Of a stretch of 62,654 nucleotides of DNA, positions 7,321 to 15,906 are shown piece after piece. Source of the DNA: Actinomadura hibisca NBRC 15177 (lineage in GTDB: Bacteria; Actinomycetota; Actinomycetes; Streptosporangiales; Streptosporangiaceae). The notes under the pieces are model-generated. The model searched no databases, was not told the origin of the DNA, and saw nothing but the letters and a program-made list of their open reading frames with translations. The stretch is from the NCBI RefSeq assembly GCF_001552635.1, contig NZ_BCRO01000058.1, forward strand, positions 1-62,654, written 5' to 3'. The translations under genes and the position numbers were made by a program. Positions within the stretch are counted from its first letter, which is position 1; each line of letters opens with the position of its first letter.

Positions 7321-8616
7321 TTATGGAACGGGCGATCCCGGTGCGCCCCCGGTGTCCCGCTGGTCCGGGCCCGCGCGCAGGATCAGTTCCAGTTCCAGGC
7401 AGCGGCGGGGATCGCGCAGGTCGTCGCCGAACAGGGCCTGCAACTGCCGCAGCCGGTAGCGCACGGTCTGCGGGTGCAGCCGCAACCGCCGGCCCGCCTG
7501 AACGGCGTTGAAGTTGTGCTCCAGCAGCACCCGCAACGTCCGGGTGAGCCGGTCGCGCTGCGCCGGGGACAACGCGCGCAGCGGGGCCAGCCGGGTCTGC
7601 GCGGCGTCCTCGATCAGCTCGCCCGCACGGAACACCACCAGGGCCGGGAGGTGCTCGGCGCCGCAGATCAGGCCGGTGTCGTCGATGAGGCCGCGCCGCG
7701 CCAGCGTCAGGGTGTCGCGCGCCCAGCGCAGGGACTCGGCGGCGCGCGCGGCGGGCACGGGCGGGCCGACGGCGACCGTCCAGTCGCGGACCAGGGGCTT
7801 CAACGCGTCGGCCACCGCGTCGCCGCCCGCGCTCGGGCCGGGATCGGGCAGCAGGAGGGCGGGTTCGGGCATGGAGAAGTCCACGAGTGCGCCGTCGGGT
7901 GCTTCCAGGGGGATGGGGCACTGCGTGGCGACGGCGTGCGGCGCGGCTTTTTCGGCGCTAGCCGCGCTGCCCGTGTTGCCTGCGTTGGCCGCAGCACTGC
8001 GCGCGTTGCCTGCGTTGCCCGCGTTGCTTGCGCTGTTCGTGCGGCGGTGTGAGCCGGGGCGGCGGGCGGCCTGCCCCGCGTCCCGGCGGCACAGCGCTAC
8101 GGCCGCCACCCGGCGCGGGATCGGCCAGCCCGCCGCCGCCGCGAGCGGGCCCAGCACGGTCGGGTCGGCGGGCGGTTCGGCCAGCAGCAGCGCCAGCAGG
8201 CGGGCGCGCTGCCGCCGCAGGTTCTCGGCGGACTCGCGTGTCGCGTCCCGGCACCCCTCGGCGACCGCCTCGGTGACGGCCTCCAGGTAGCCGAACTGGG
8301 CCTCGACCACCAGCCGCAGCGTGCCGTGGTCCAGGTCCAGCGTGTCCAGCAGGTCGGTGACGGTGTGCCAGGCCGTCAGCGCCGCCTCCCGCAGGGCGCG
8401 GTGCGCGGCGGCGGGCTCGTGCCCGTCGCGGGTCAGGTCCCGGCCCGCCGTCCGGTAATGCGCCATCAGCCGCTCCCGGCCGGAGCCCGGGTCGGCGAGC
8501 AGGCCGCCGAGCCGCCGCGCCTCCGGACCGGGCAGGCCGTCCAGCGCCGTTCTGAGCACTTCACCGGCCCGGCCGGAAATCGCAGTGAACGCGCGCTCGT
8601 CCAATGATGCGGTCAT
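7321..8616 (-). CDS. PucR/CdaR-type regulator (copy 2) with NAG-repeat linker
   Basis: 431 residues, same architecture as its neighbour. An N-terminal helical region is followed by a central segment with a low-complexity insertion rich in NAGN and SAAA between residues about 193 and 220. The AAESLRWARDTL segment comes next, and the C-terminal helix-turn-helix reads LHPQTVRYRLRQLQALFG. The insertion is encoded by 9-bp repeats (GCGTTGCCN on the plus strand) and is absent from copies 1 and 3. ATG 8616 has AGGGGG 9 bp upstream; the in-frame ATG seven codons earlier lacks a site. It lies in tandem with copy 1, with the secreted operon upstream on the same strand. Confidence 0.87.
   Translation of the reverse strand: MTASLDERAFTAISGRAGEVLRTALDGLPGPEARRLGGLLADPGSGRERLMAHYRTAGRDLTRDGHEPAAAHRALREAALTAWHTVTDLLDTLDLDHGTLRLVVEAQFGYLEAVTEAVAEGCRDATRESAENLRRQRARLLALLLAEPPADPTVLGPLAAAAGWPIPRRVAAVALCRRDAGQAARRPGSHRRTNSASNAGNAGNARSAAANAGNTGSAASAEKAAPHAVATQCPIPLEAPDGALVDFSMPEPALLLPDPGPSAGGDAVADALKPLVRDWTVAVGPPVPAARAAESLRWARDTLTLARRGLIDDTGLICGAEHLPALVVFRAGELIEDAAQTRLAPLRALSPAQRDRLTRTLRVLLEHNFNAVQAGRRLRLHPQTVRYRLRQLQALFGDDLRDPRRCLELELILRAGPDQRDTGGAPGSPVP
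7965..8038. repeat. 9-bp coding minisatellite in PucR copy 2
   Basis: Units GCGTTGCCT (8003-8011), GCGTTGCCC (8012-8020), GCGTTGCTT (8021-8029) and GCGCTGTTC (8030-8038) are adjacent, with weaker copies extending back to about 7965. Each unit is three codons, so copy-number change keeps the frame and only lengthens the Asn-Ala-Gly linker of the regulator. Confidence 0.75.
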
Positions 8617-8825
8617 TTCCGCACACCCCCTGGCCATCGGATTCGACGATTCAAGGATTGCCCATTCGGGCCGTCCCCCGATTGTGGCCAGGCAAATACG
8701 TTCCGCCGGAAACTGTCCAGCCGGATGACAATCGCCATTTCTAGAATGACGTTCTCCCAGCTCAGCGATGCCGGATCGACCCACGGCCGCTCGGCGGGTT
8801 CCTCGCGCACCATTACGCAAAAAGG

Positions 8826-8868
8826 CCCGCCCGCCGCGCAGGAGAGGAGATCCTGCGCGGCGGGCGGG
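8826..8868 (-). terminator. Strong intrinsic terminator of the lipase operon
   Basis: An 18-bp perfect stem, CCCGCCCGCCGCGCAGGA (8826-8843) against TCCTGCGCGGCGGGCGGG (8851-8868), with a 7-nt loop. On the minus strand it is followed by CCTTTTT. It begins 21 bp after the lipoprotein stop codon and closes the four-gene secreted operon. Confidence 0.9.
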
Positions 8869-8889
8869 TGGTCGGCGGAGTGCGCGAGG

Positions 8890-9438
8890 TCAGGGCTTCG
8901 CGGGCGCGGTCTTGCAGTTGTCGGCGTTGTCGAACGCCTTGGTCAGCGCCGGGTTGGCCCGCAGGTCCTCCTTCGGGCCCCGGTAGGTGGCGGAGGTGAC
9001 CATCACCTTCGACAACTTCTGCATCTCGCGCTGGAGCGAGCGCTGGTCGGTGATCTGCACCTTGGCGAGGCGCGCGCGGGCCTGCTCGACGGAGGCGCGG
9101 GTGGTGCGCAGCTTGGCGAGGGCCTGGTCCACCGAGCCCTGGCCGCCCGACACCGGCGGCGACCCGGCGCTCTGGAGGCTGGCCTCCATCGACTTGAGGC
9201 GGGTGGAGACGTCGCCGAGGAACGTCACCACGTTCCTGCGGTACTGCTTGGGGTCGCTGCTGGTGGACGGCAGCGCGACCCGGGCGGCGCTCTGGTCCAC
9301 CGCGCCGCACACCTTGGTCGCCCAGGCGACCTCGGGGCCCTTGGCGGCGTCCTTCTTGTCGTCCCCGCCGCACCCGGCGAGCGTTCCGGCGGCCGTCCCG
9401 GCCAGCGCCAGGGCGATGATGAGGCGTTTCACGGTCAT
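8890..9438 (-). CDS. Secreted lipoprotein of unknown function
   Basis: 182 residues with a lipoprotein signal peptide (MTVKRLIIALALAGTAAG, then lipobox LAGC near residues 20-23) and a charged linker GDDKKDAAKG. The mature part is mostly helical with heptad-like spacing (SVDQALAKLRTTRASVEQAR), and contains Cys residues in VCGAV and near the C-terminus (NCKTAP). It is the last gene of the operon: its ATG overlaps the lipase stop by 4 bp (ATGA), so translation is probably coupled. No family was recognised. Its position suggests an envelope-anchored accessory to the lipase or the DUF6801-like proteins. Confidence 0.82.
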   Translation of the reverse strand: MTVKRLIIALALAGTAAGTLAGCGGDDKKDAAKGPEVAWATKVCGAVDQSAARVALPSTSSDPKQYRRNVVTFLGDVSTRLKSMEASLQSAGSPPVSGGQGSVDQALAKLRTTRASVEQARARLAKVQITDQRSLQREMQKLSKVMVTSATYRGPKEDLRANPALTKAFDNADNCKTAPAKP

Positions 9439-10712
9439 GTCTCCTCGCAGTTGGGGGTGGCCGGCTTGCCGGCGAGGCGGTCGGCGATGAAGGCCAGCGC
9501 GTCGGCGTTGCCGCGGGCGACGCCGGTGATGTGGCCGACAGGGTAGGTCTTCCAGGTGTCGGAGACGCCCAGCGCGCAGTACTTGTCGCGCAGCGCCTTG
9601 TCCTGGGGGAAGGCGACGATGTCGTCCTCGGTGCCGTGGTAGTGGAACACCGGCACCTTGATGGCGGTGCCGCCGAGCTTGTTCTCGGCGACGCGGGCCA
9701 GCCACGGCTTGTCCAGGAACGGCGACTTGGTGAGGTAGTCGGTGGTGCGCTTGCCCTGGTACTCGGTGATCAGCTCCAGCGTGCAGGTGTCCTTCTGCAT
9801 CGCGGCGAAGGCGGCGCGTCCGGCGTCGTTGAAGTAGGAGTCGAGCTTGAGGTCGGGGTAGGCGTTGTCCAGGCCGATGAGGGCGTAGGCCAGGAACCCG
9901 AAGCCGAGCTTGCCGTTCAGCGGCAGCGACACCAGCGTCAGGTCGGCCGGGACGCCGCCGCCGACCACGGCCGTCAGCTTCAGCTCGGGCGCGTACTCGG
10001 GCTGGAGCTGCCCGGCCCACATCGCCGCGCCGCCGCCCTGGGAGTAGCCGCGGAACACCACCGGTGCGTCCGGCGACAGCTTGGCGGCGGGCAGGCGTTG
10101 CGCGGCGCGCACGCCGTCCATCAGCGCGGGGCCCATCGCCTTGCCGGACATGTAGGTCGTCTTGGGCGTGGGCTTGTAGCCCTCGTAGTCGGTGACCGCG
10201 ACGGCGTACCCGGCCTTGAGCATGCCGTTCAGCGCGGCCTGCTCGTAGAACGCGCCCTGGTCGATGAACTTCGACGGCGCGCACCGGAACGCCGGGCCGC
10301 TGGTGCCGGGCCCGAACCCGACGATCGGGGCGGTGGCCGGGTCCGCGCCCTTGGGCACCAGGACCGTGCCGGTGACGGCGTTGCGCTCGCCGAGCGCGGT
10401 GGTGGACAGGTACATGACCTGCCACGCGTCGGCGAGGGCGCGCGCGCCGGGCGGCCCGGCCTTGGCGGGACGCCAGCGGAGCACGTCGCCGGGCTTGCCG
10501 TCGGGCAGCGGACTCGGCGGCACGTAGAAGTCGTCGCCGGGCGGCCCGGGGTCGCCGGGCGCGGCCGTCACGACCGCGGCCTGCGAGGCGGCCTGCGTCG
10601 CGGCGCGCGGCGCGGCCGTCGCGACCGGCGCCGTGGCGGCCCATCCGCAGAGCGCGAGGGCTGCGGCCACCGGAACGAGGGCCCGGCCGGACCGGGGGAA
10701 CTTTCCGAACAT
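9435..10712 (-). CDS. Secretory lipase / alpha-beta hydrolase
   Basis: 425 residues. A signal peptide covers about residues 1-34 (ending VATAAPRA). The mature enzyme resembles the secretory lipase (LIP) family: the nucleophile elbow is GYSQGG near residue 208, the acid is in HGTEDDIV near 365, and the histidine is in PVGHITGV near 396. Paired cysteines (CAPSKF, DTCTLEL, KYCALG, PNCEET) could form disulfides outside the cell. ATG 10712 follows AAGGAGG. The 14-bp gap upstream and 4-bp overlap downstream place it firmly inside the operon. Lipids or esters are expected substrates; the native one is unknown. Confidence 0.85.
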   Translation of the reverse strand: MFGKFPRSGRALVPVAAALALCGWAATAPVATAAPRAATQAASQAAVVTAAPGDPGPPGDDFYVPPSPLPDGKPGDVLRWRPAKAGPPGARALADAWQVMYLSTTALGERNAVTGTVLVPKGADPATAPIVGFGPGTSGPAFRCAPSKFIDQGAFYEQAALNGMLKAGYAVAVTDYEGYKPTPKTTYMSGKAMGPALMDGVRAAQRLPAAKLSPDAPVVFRGYSQGGGAAMWAGQLQPEYAPELKLTAVVGGGVPADLTLVSLPLNGKLGFGFLAYALIGLDNAYPDLKLDSYFNDAGRAAFAAMQKDTCTLELITEYQGKRTTDYLTKSPFLDKPWLARVAENKLGGTAIKVPVFHYHGTEDDIVAFPQDKALRDKYCALGVSDTWKTYPVGHITGVARGNADALAFIADRLAGKPATPNCEET

Positions 10713-10726
10713 CGGTCGAACCTCCT

Positions 10727-11854
10727 TCACTGGCCGGTCGCGGGTTTGGGGGCGAGCTGGAGCGCGAGGGTGTTGCCGGGTCCGGCGAACGCGCTGCTGA
10801 CCACGCCGTTCAGGACGCCGCAGCCGGTGAGGGCCGCCAGGTCGTAGGTGCCCTTGAGCGTGCCGCCCTTGGCCGGGTCGAAGGTGCCGTCGGCGGTCAG
10901 CGCGACCTCGGACGGCTTCTCGGTGGTGCAGGTGTCGCCGCCGCCCAGCGGGATGCCGAACAGCGTGAACGACGAGACCTTGGTGGTGACGGGGACGGGC
11001 TCCAGCTTCAGCGCGCCGCCGGTGAGGCTCCCGGCGAGCGGCCGTTGCGGAGCGAGGGCGATCCCGGCCTGGACGGGCAGGAAGCCGAGCAGCTTGAGGT
11101 CGGCCTTGGTGGGGTTGAGCGCCAGCGTGCCGGTGAACGCGCCCGTCTCGTCCGTGGTCGCGTCCAGGCCGCCGGTCAGCGGGGCGGTGCCGTTGCCCGC
11201 CTTGACGGTGGTGGTGCCCGTGACGCCGTAGGCGTACGTGCCGCCGCCGGTGCCGCCGCCGATGGTGATCTCCGCGAGCTTGTTGTCCTGGCCTGGCTCC
11301 TGCGCGCACTCGGACTCGAAGGTGTCGAGGCCGGTGAGCGTGCCGTCGCCCAGGCGCGGGGTGAGGGTGAGGAGCAGGTCGTTGACCAGGATCTGCGCCT
11401 TGCCCGCCTTGGTGAAGCGGATGGCGGGGGCCTGGCCGCGCGCCTTGACCTCGACCTCGCCGGAGGCGGGCAGCGAGGTCTTGTCCAGGACGGCCGGGAT
11501 CTTCAGCTTCAGCTCGCCCTGCGGGTAGGTGACGGTCACGGCGGCCGACGCGGTGCCTTCGAGGGTGGCCGCGCCGACGACGTTCAGGCCCTGCACCGAC
11601 TTGGCGCCCACGGCCGAGACGGTGTCCACCAGGATCGGCGGCAGCGGCTTGCCGGGCTCGGCGGTGTCGGGGATGTCGGAGCTCATCCGCACCGTCACCG
11701 GTTGCGCGCCGAGCAGGGGGAACTGGCACTGGTACTTCAACGACAACGACACCGGCTTGGCCGCCCGGAGGGGCGACGCTGCCGCAGGCGGCGCGGCCAC
11801 CGCGACGCCCGGCAGCGCCAGGCCGGCGGCGGCCAGCATGGTCACGGCTTTCAA
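10727..11854 (-). CDS. Secreted DUF6801-like protein (short form)
   Basis: 375 residues starting at TTG 11854, supported by GAGAGG 6 bp upstream. A signal peptide (residues about 1-27, AVAAPPAAAS) is followed by a beta-rich domain beginning LKYQCQFPLL that I associate with DUF6801. A C-terminal domain follows with NPTKADLKLLGFLPVQAGI and SFTLFGIPLGGGDTC. The two domains match the first and last domains of the neighbouring 575-residue protein, which differs by carrying two FN3 modules between them. No catalytic signature is seen; a structural or binding role at the cell surface is inferred. The family assignment is from memory and should be searched. Confidence 0.75.
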   Translation of the reverse strand: MKAVTMLAAAGLALPGVAVAAPPAAASPLRAAKPVSLSLKYQCQFPLLGAQPVTVRMSSDIPDTAEPGKPLPPILVDTVSAVGAKSVQGLNVVGAATLEGTASAAVTVTYPQGELKLKIPAVLDKTSLPASGEVEVKARGQAPAIRFTKAGKAQILVNDLLLTLTPRLGDGTLTGLDTFESECAQEPGQDNKLAEITIGGGTGGGTYAYGVTGTTTVKAGNGTAPLTGGLDATTDETGAFTGTLALNPTKADLKLLGFLPVQAGIALAPQRPLAGSLTGGALKLEPVPVTTKVSSFTLFGIPLGGGDTCTTEKPSEVALTADGTFDPAKGGTLKGTYDLAALTGCGVLNGVVSSAFAGPGNTLALQLAPKPATGQ

Positions 11855-11891
11855 TTGCCACCTCTCAGGGGGCGGGCTGGTGAGGGGGAAC

Positions 11892-11921
11892 GGCCCCCGC
11901 CGCGCGCGGGCGGCGGGGGCC
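11892..11921 (-). terminator. Hairpin between the two DUF6801-like genes
   Basis: An 11-bp perfect stem, GGCCCCCGCCG (11892-11902) with CGGCGGGGGCC (11911-11921), and an 8-nt loop. It lies 36 bp after the long-form stop and has no U-tract. It may attenuate rather than end transcription, lowering expression of the downstream genes or stabilising the upstream message. Confidence 0.6.
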
Positions 11922-11956
11922 GGACGGGTGACCGGGATCCGGTCGCCGAAGGCGCG

Positions 11957-13684
11957 TCAGGTGCGCGGCTTGGGCGTCAGGTCCAGGTCGATGGTGTTGC
12001 CCTTGCCCGCGGTGAAGATGCTCAGGATCGGGGTGAGCAGGTTGCAGTCCTTGATCTCCGACAGCTCGTAGGTGCCCTTGAGCTTGCCGCCCTTCAGCGG
12101 CTCGAACTTGCCCTCGGAGGTCAGGCGGATGTCGGACGGCTTGACGGTCTTGCAGTTCTCGCCGCCGCCCAGCGGGATGCCGAACAGGGTGAAGGACGGC
12201 AGCTTGGTGACGACCTTGGAGTCGGCGATCAGCTGGCCGTTCTTCAGCGTGCCGGTGGTCTTGCCCTGCGGCTCCAGCACGATCCCGGCCTGCACGGGCA
12301 GGAAGCCCAGGATCTTGAAGTCGCCCTTGGTCGGGTTCAGCACCAGGTCGGCGGTGAACTCGCCGGTGGACAGCTTCAGCTTGGCGTCGATCCCGCCGGT
12401 CAGCGGGGCGGTGCCGTTGGGGGCCTTGACGAACGTCGAGCCCTTGAGCGTGAAGCCGTAGTCGACGACGGTGCCGCCGCCGTCGTCCGCCTTGGTCTTG
12501 ATCTTGTAGGTGGTCGCCTTGGACTTGTTGCCCTTGTTGTCCTTGGCGGTCACCGCGAAGGTGTACTCGGTGTTGGCGGTCAGCCCGCCGACGGTGGCGG
12601 CGGACTCGGTCACCGACACGGGTGCGGGCCCGCCGGTGACGTCGTACCCGGCCACGCCGGAGCCCTCGTCGGTCGAGTCGTCCCAGTCGAGCGTCACGCT
12701 GTCCTTGGTGGCGGTGCCGGTGACGTTGGCCGGGTCGGTGGGCGGGGTGGTGTCCTCGCCGCCGCCGCCACCGGTGGTGGTGACGGTGACCGGCGCGGAC
12801 GCCGCCGAGTAGTTGCCCTTGGCGTCCTTGGCCTTGACCGTGTAGGTGTAGGCCGTGTTGGCGGTCAGGCCGGAGATCGTCGCCGAGGTGGTGGCGCTGT
12901 CGGCGACCTTGGCGCCGTTCTTGTCGTAGACCTCGTAGCCGGCCAGGTCACCGTCCTGGTCGGTGGAGGCGGTCCAGGTCACCGTCGCCGAGTTCTCGGT
13001 GGCGGTGCCCTTCACGTCGGTCGGCGCGGTGGGCGGGTTGTTGCCCGGGTTGGTGTCGCCGTCCTCGACCACGAACTTGGCCAGCGTCTTGTCGGCGGTC
13101 AGGTTCTTGCACTGGATGTTCTTCATCGACGTGCCGTCGGGCTCGTCGGGGATCTCCACCGGGTTGCCGTCGTCGTCGGTCGTGGTGACGGCCATCGTCA
13201 TGTCGCCCAGGTCGATCTGGCCGGGACCGGCCTTCTGGAACTTGATGGCCGGGGCCGCGCCGCTACCGGGGATGTCGAACTCGCCCTCGGCCGGCACCTT
13301 GGTGTCGGGCAGGACGATCGGCACCTTCAGGTTCAGGTTGCCCTGCGCGGACTTCACCACGGCCGCCGCCGAGGCGGTGCCCTTCAGGTGCGTCGCGCCG
13401 ACCATGTTCAGGCCGGCGGTGATGTCGGCGTTGGCCCGCGCCGAGACCGACACCTCGATCTTCGGGGTGAAGGTGTTGACCTTGATGCGGTCCGGGATGT
13501 CGGTCTTGATCTTGGCGACGATGCGCTGCTCCTGCACCAGCGGGAACTTGCACTCGTACTCGATGGTCTTCTCGACGGGCACGGCCATCGCCGGCACGGC
13601 CGACACCAGGCCGCCGCCCAGCACCGCCGCCGCCACGGCCGCGACCGTGGCCGCGTTGCGGGCGGACCTTCTGTTCTCGTTCAC
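11957..13684 (-). CDS. Secreted DUF6801-like protein with two FN3 domains (long form)
   Basis: 575 residues starting at GTG 13684 behind GAGAGGTAAC. The signal peptide runs to about residue 35 (AVPAMAVP). An N-terminal DUF6801-like domain (YECKFPLVQEQ onward) reaches about residue 212. FN3 module 1 (about 214-303, starts PPTAPTDVKG) and FN3 module 2 (about 309-398, starts PPTDPANVTG) follow, each with the usual GLTAN-TxYT core and separated by a Gly-rich linker. The last domain (about 405-575) has NPTKGDFKILGFLPVQAGI and SFTLFGIPLGGGENC, matching the short paralogue downstream. It is the first gene of the operon and the likeliest to be highly expressed. Confidence 0.8.
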   Translation of the reverse strand: MNENRRSARNAATVAAVAAAVLGGGLVSAVPAMAVPVEKTIEYECKFPLVQEQRIVAKIKTDIPDRIKVNTFTPKIEVSVSARANADITAGLNMVGATHLKGTASAAAVVKSAQGNLNLKVPIVLPDTKVPAEGEFDIPGSGAAPAIKFQKAGPGQIDLGDMTMAVTTTDDDGNPVEIPDEPDGTSMKNIQCKNLTADKTLAKFVVEDGDTNPGNNPPTAPTDVKGTATENSATVTWTASTDQDGDLAGYEVYDKNGAKVADSATTSATISGLTANTAYTYTVKAKDAKGNYSAASAPVTVTTTGGGGGEDTTPPTDPANVTGTATKDSVTLDWDDSTDEGSGVAGYDVTGGPAPVSVTESAATVGGLTANTEYTFAVTAKDNKGNKSKATTYKIKTKADDGGGTVVDYGFTLKGSTFVKAPNGTAPLTGGIDAKLKLSTGEFTADLVLNPTKGDFKILGFLPVQAGIVLEPQGKTTGTLKNGQLIADSKVVTKLPSFTLFGIPLGGGENCKTVKPSDIRLTSEGKFEPLKGGKLKGTYELSEIKDCNLLTPILSIFTAGKGNTIDLDLTPKPRT

Positions 13685-14368
13685 TCGTTACCTCTCGTGT
13701 TACGAAGCAGTACGGGCTGGAACTCACTCGCCCCCGGGGGTCGTTCACCTCCAAAAGGCGGCCCTGGTACGGGGTGGGAATGGCTCGGGCCGTGACGGGC
13801 GCCGAGCCGGGAACTCCGTGGATCAAGAGGCCGAGTCGGCCGAAGAGTTCCCTGGCCGACGTCGTGCCGGCCGGTTCTTCGGCCTGCTCTGCCGGGGCTT
13901 TCGGGGGCTTGCCAGGCGGAAACTATCCGGCCCGGAACGCCAAGTCCATACATTCTCCGGCGACCCCGGAAATTTCATGAGTAGTGAGCGATAAAGGCGC
14001 GCGCACTATCACGGCCCGGCAATCGCGGCAGGTGGGTACCGGGCGCGGACGCCTTTTACGCGGCCCCAGTTTTCTGCGTCGGGCAACAATTCGCGGCCGG
14101 TTTTCATCACCCGGCGACGGGTTCACCGCCGAGCCGGGCGGACTTGTCGGCCGGTGAGCACGCGGCGGGCCGCTTTGTGCTTTTCGCGTACGGTGCGGCG
14201 CAGTGGCCTCTGTCACCCTTCGAGATGTCCTGGACCGCGGTGGGCCAGGCGCGCGGGGGTCCCCGCTCGGCGCGTCCCACCCCCCGCCGCGGTGCAAGAG
14301 CGACCGTGCGGGCCGCCCCCGGCCCGCCGGTGCACCCGCCGCGCACGCGGCGGTCGAGGAGGTGCCCC
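13685..14368. other. Large divergent intergenic region
   Basis: 684 bp separate the long DUF6801-like gene from PucR copy 3. No gene is supported. It contains locally AT-richer patches (around 13920-14000 and 14050-14110) unlike the surrounding coding DNA. Promoters for both flanking genes must lie here, but I could not fix a convincing -35/-10 pair. Confidence 0.6.
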
Positions 14369-15592
14369 ATGAAGCAGACGCTCGAACCGGGCGGCCTGGC
14401 GGAACCCACCTGGCAGCCCGCGCATCCGCTGCCGCGCCGGCTCGCCCAGATCATGCGGCCGGAGCTGCCCGGCCTCACCGACGAGATCGTCGCCGAGATC
14501 CGCCGCGCCATCCCCGAGTACGCGCGGCCCGCCGACAGCCCCTACGGGCAGGTGCTGCGCGCGGCGGTGCGCACGGCGCTCGGCGCGTTCGTGGACCGGA
14601 TCGCGGCGGGCGCGCCGCTGCCGGGCGGCGCGCACGCCGACGGCGCGCGGCGGCTCGGCCGCTACGAGGCCCGCGAAGGCCGCAGCCTGGACACCCTGCA
14701 GGCGGCCTACCGGATCGGCGGGCAGGTGGCCTGGCGGCGGATCATGAAGGTCGCGCCGCGCTACGACGTCTCGTCGGCGATCATGTCGCGGCTGGCCGAC
14801 GCGCTGTTCGTGTTCCTGGACGAGCTGGCGGCGCTGTCGCTGGACGGCTACCTGGAGGCGCGCGCCACCCCCGTCGCCCCGCTGGACGAGCGCCGCCGCG
14901 AGCTGCTGCGGCTGGTGTTGTCGGGCCTGTCGGCCGCCCCGGGCCCGGTCCTGATGGAGCTGGCCGAGGCGGCGTGCTGGCCGGTGCCGCGCGAGGCGAC
15001 GCTGGTGGCGCTGCGGCCGGGCGCGCGGTGCGTGCGCGGCGCGCTGGACCGCGACCTGCTGGCCGAGTTCGGCGACGGCGAGCCGCACCTGCTGGTGCCG
15101 GGCCCGCTGACGCCGGGCCGCCGCACGATGCTGGCGGCGGCCTTCCCCGGCGGCGGGGCCGCCGCCGGGCTGACCGTGCCGCTGGCGCAGGCCGCCGACT
15201 CGTTGCGCTGGGCGCGGCGGGGGCTGGCGCTGGTCACCGAGGGCGTGCTGGACGGCGGGCCGGTGCTGGACTGCGCCGACCACCTGGTCACGTTGTGGCT
15301 GATGGCCGACCCGGGCCTGCTGGACCAGCTCGCCCGCCGCCAGCTCGGCATGCTGGATTCGATGACCGAGGGCCAGCGCGAGCGGCTGGTGGAGACGTTG
15401 CGGACCTGGCTGGTCACCCGGGGCACCGCCGCCGAGATCGCCAAGCTGCTGCACATCCACCCGCAGACGGTGCGGTACCGGATGCGCAAGATCGAGCAGG
15501 TGCTGGGCGACCGGCTGGAGGACCCGGAGGCGCGGTTCGGCATCGAGGTCGTGCTGCGCGCGATGGAATTGCGGGAAAGCGTCGATAACTGA
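14369..15592 (+). CDS. PucR/CdaR-type transcriptional regulator (copy 3)
   Basis: 407 residues. An N-terminal helical domain contains a TLQAAYRIGGQVAWRRI stretch. The AADSLRWARRGLAL segment is shared with copies 1 and 2, and the C-terminal helix-turn-helix reads HIHPQTVRYRMRKIEQVLG. ATG 14369 is placed by GAGGAGGTGCCCC directly upstream. It is divergent from the secreted DUF6801/lipase operon across 684 bp, which makes it the first candidate to regulate that operon. A strong hairpin follows the stop codon. Confidence 0.87.
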   Translation: MKQTLEPGGLAEPTWQPAHPLPRRLAQIMRPELPGLTDEIVAEIRRAIPEYARPADSPYGQVLRAAVRTALGAFVDRIAAGAPLPGGAHADGARRLGRYEAREGRSLDTLQAAYRIGGQVAWRRIMKVAPRYDVSSAIMSRLADALFVFLDELAALSLDGYLEARATPVAPLDERRRELLRLVLSGLSAAPGPVLMELAEAACWPVPREATLVALRPGARCVRGALDRDLLAEFGDGEPHLLVPGPLTPGRRTMLAAAFPGGGAAAGLTVPLAQAADSLRWARRGLALVTEGVLDGGPVLDCADHLVTLWLMADPGLLDQLARRQLGMLDSMTEGQRERLVETLRTWLVTRGTAAEIAKLLHIHPQTVRYRMRKIEQVLGDRLEDPEARFGIEVVLRAMELRESVDN

Positions 15593-15598
15593 GCATCG

Positions 15599-15631
15599 CT
15601 CCGGTCCCGGACGGCGGGTCCGGGACCGGAG
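15599..15631 (+). terminator. Terminator after PucR copy 3
   Basis: A 14-bp perfect stem, CTCCGGTCCCGGAC (15599-15612) and GTCCGGGACCGGAG (15618-15631), with a 5-nt loop, starts 6 bp after the stop codon. A second weaker inverted repeat (CCGGCGA / TCGCCGG) follows within 30 bp. Confidence 0.8.
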
Positions 15632-15906
15632 TCCGGCGAATGCGAGCGCCTCGCCGGAACCGGAACACCCATTGAACGATATTCAGCCGGCACCATCATT
15701 GAATAGCCGATGCCGCACGCGCAGGCGATACTTTCCTTTGCACGTTACACTCCTCTGAATTATCAGCCGACTACCAAAAACACCCCTTTCCGCATGTCAG
15801 CGAGCGATGGGCGCATTGACCGGCAGCGGACAAGGAGGATCCCTTCTGCATCCCCTTCTCGGAAAGGCAGTATCGAGAATTCGATCTTCCTTACCGAGGA
15901 GGTTTG
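15632..15906 (+). promoter_or_regulatory. AT-richer leader and promoter region of subtilase 1
   Basis: This 275-bp gap has no gene. A plausible promoter is TTGCAC at 15738-15743 with TATCAG at 15761-15766 (17-bp spacing); TACACT at 15746-15751 is an alternative -10. The base composition is visibly lower in GC than the flanking genes. The region ends with GAGGAGG at 15896-15902, the ribosome binding site of the subtilase. Confidence 0.4.

Noticed and set aside
8617..8820. Longer N-terminus of PucR copy 2
   Set aside because: No ribosome binding site and no similarity to copies 1 or 3; ATG 8616 with AGGGGG is preferred.
5853..15592. Secondary-metabolite cluster reading of the PucR/lipase region
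   Set aside because: No synthase, synthetase, tailoring enzyme or resistance gene is present; all non-regulatory products are exported proteins.
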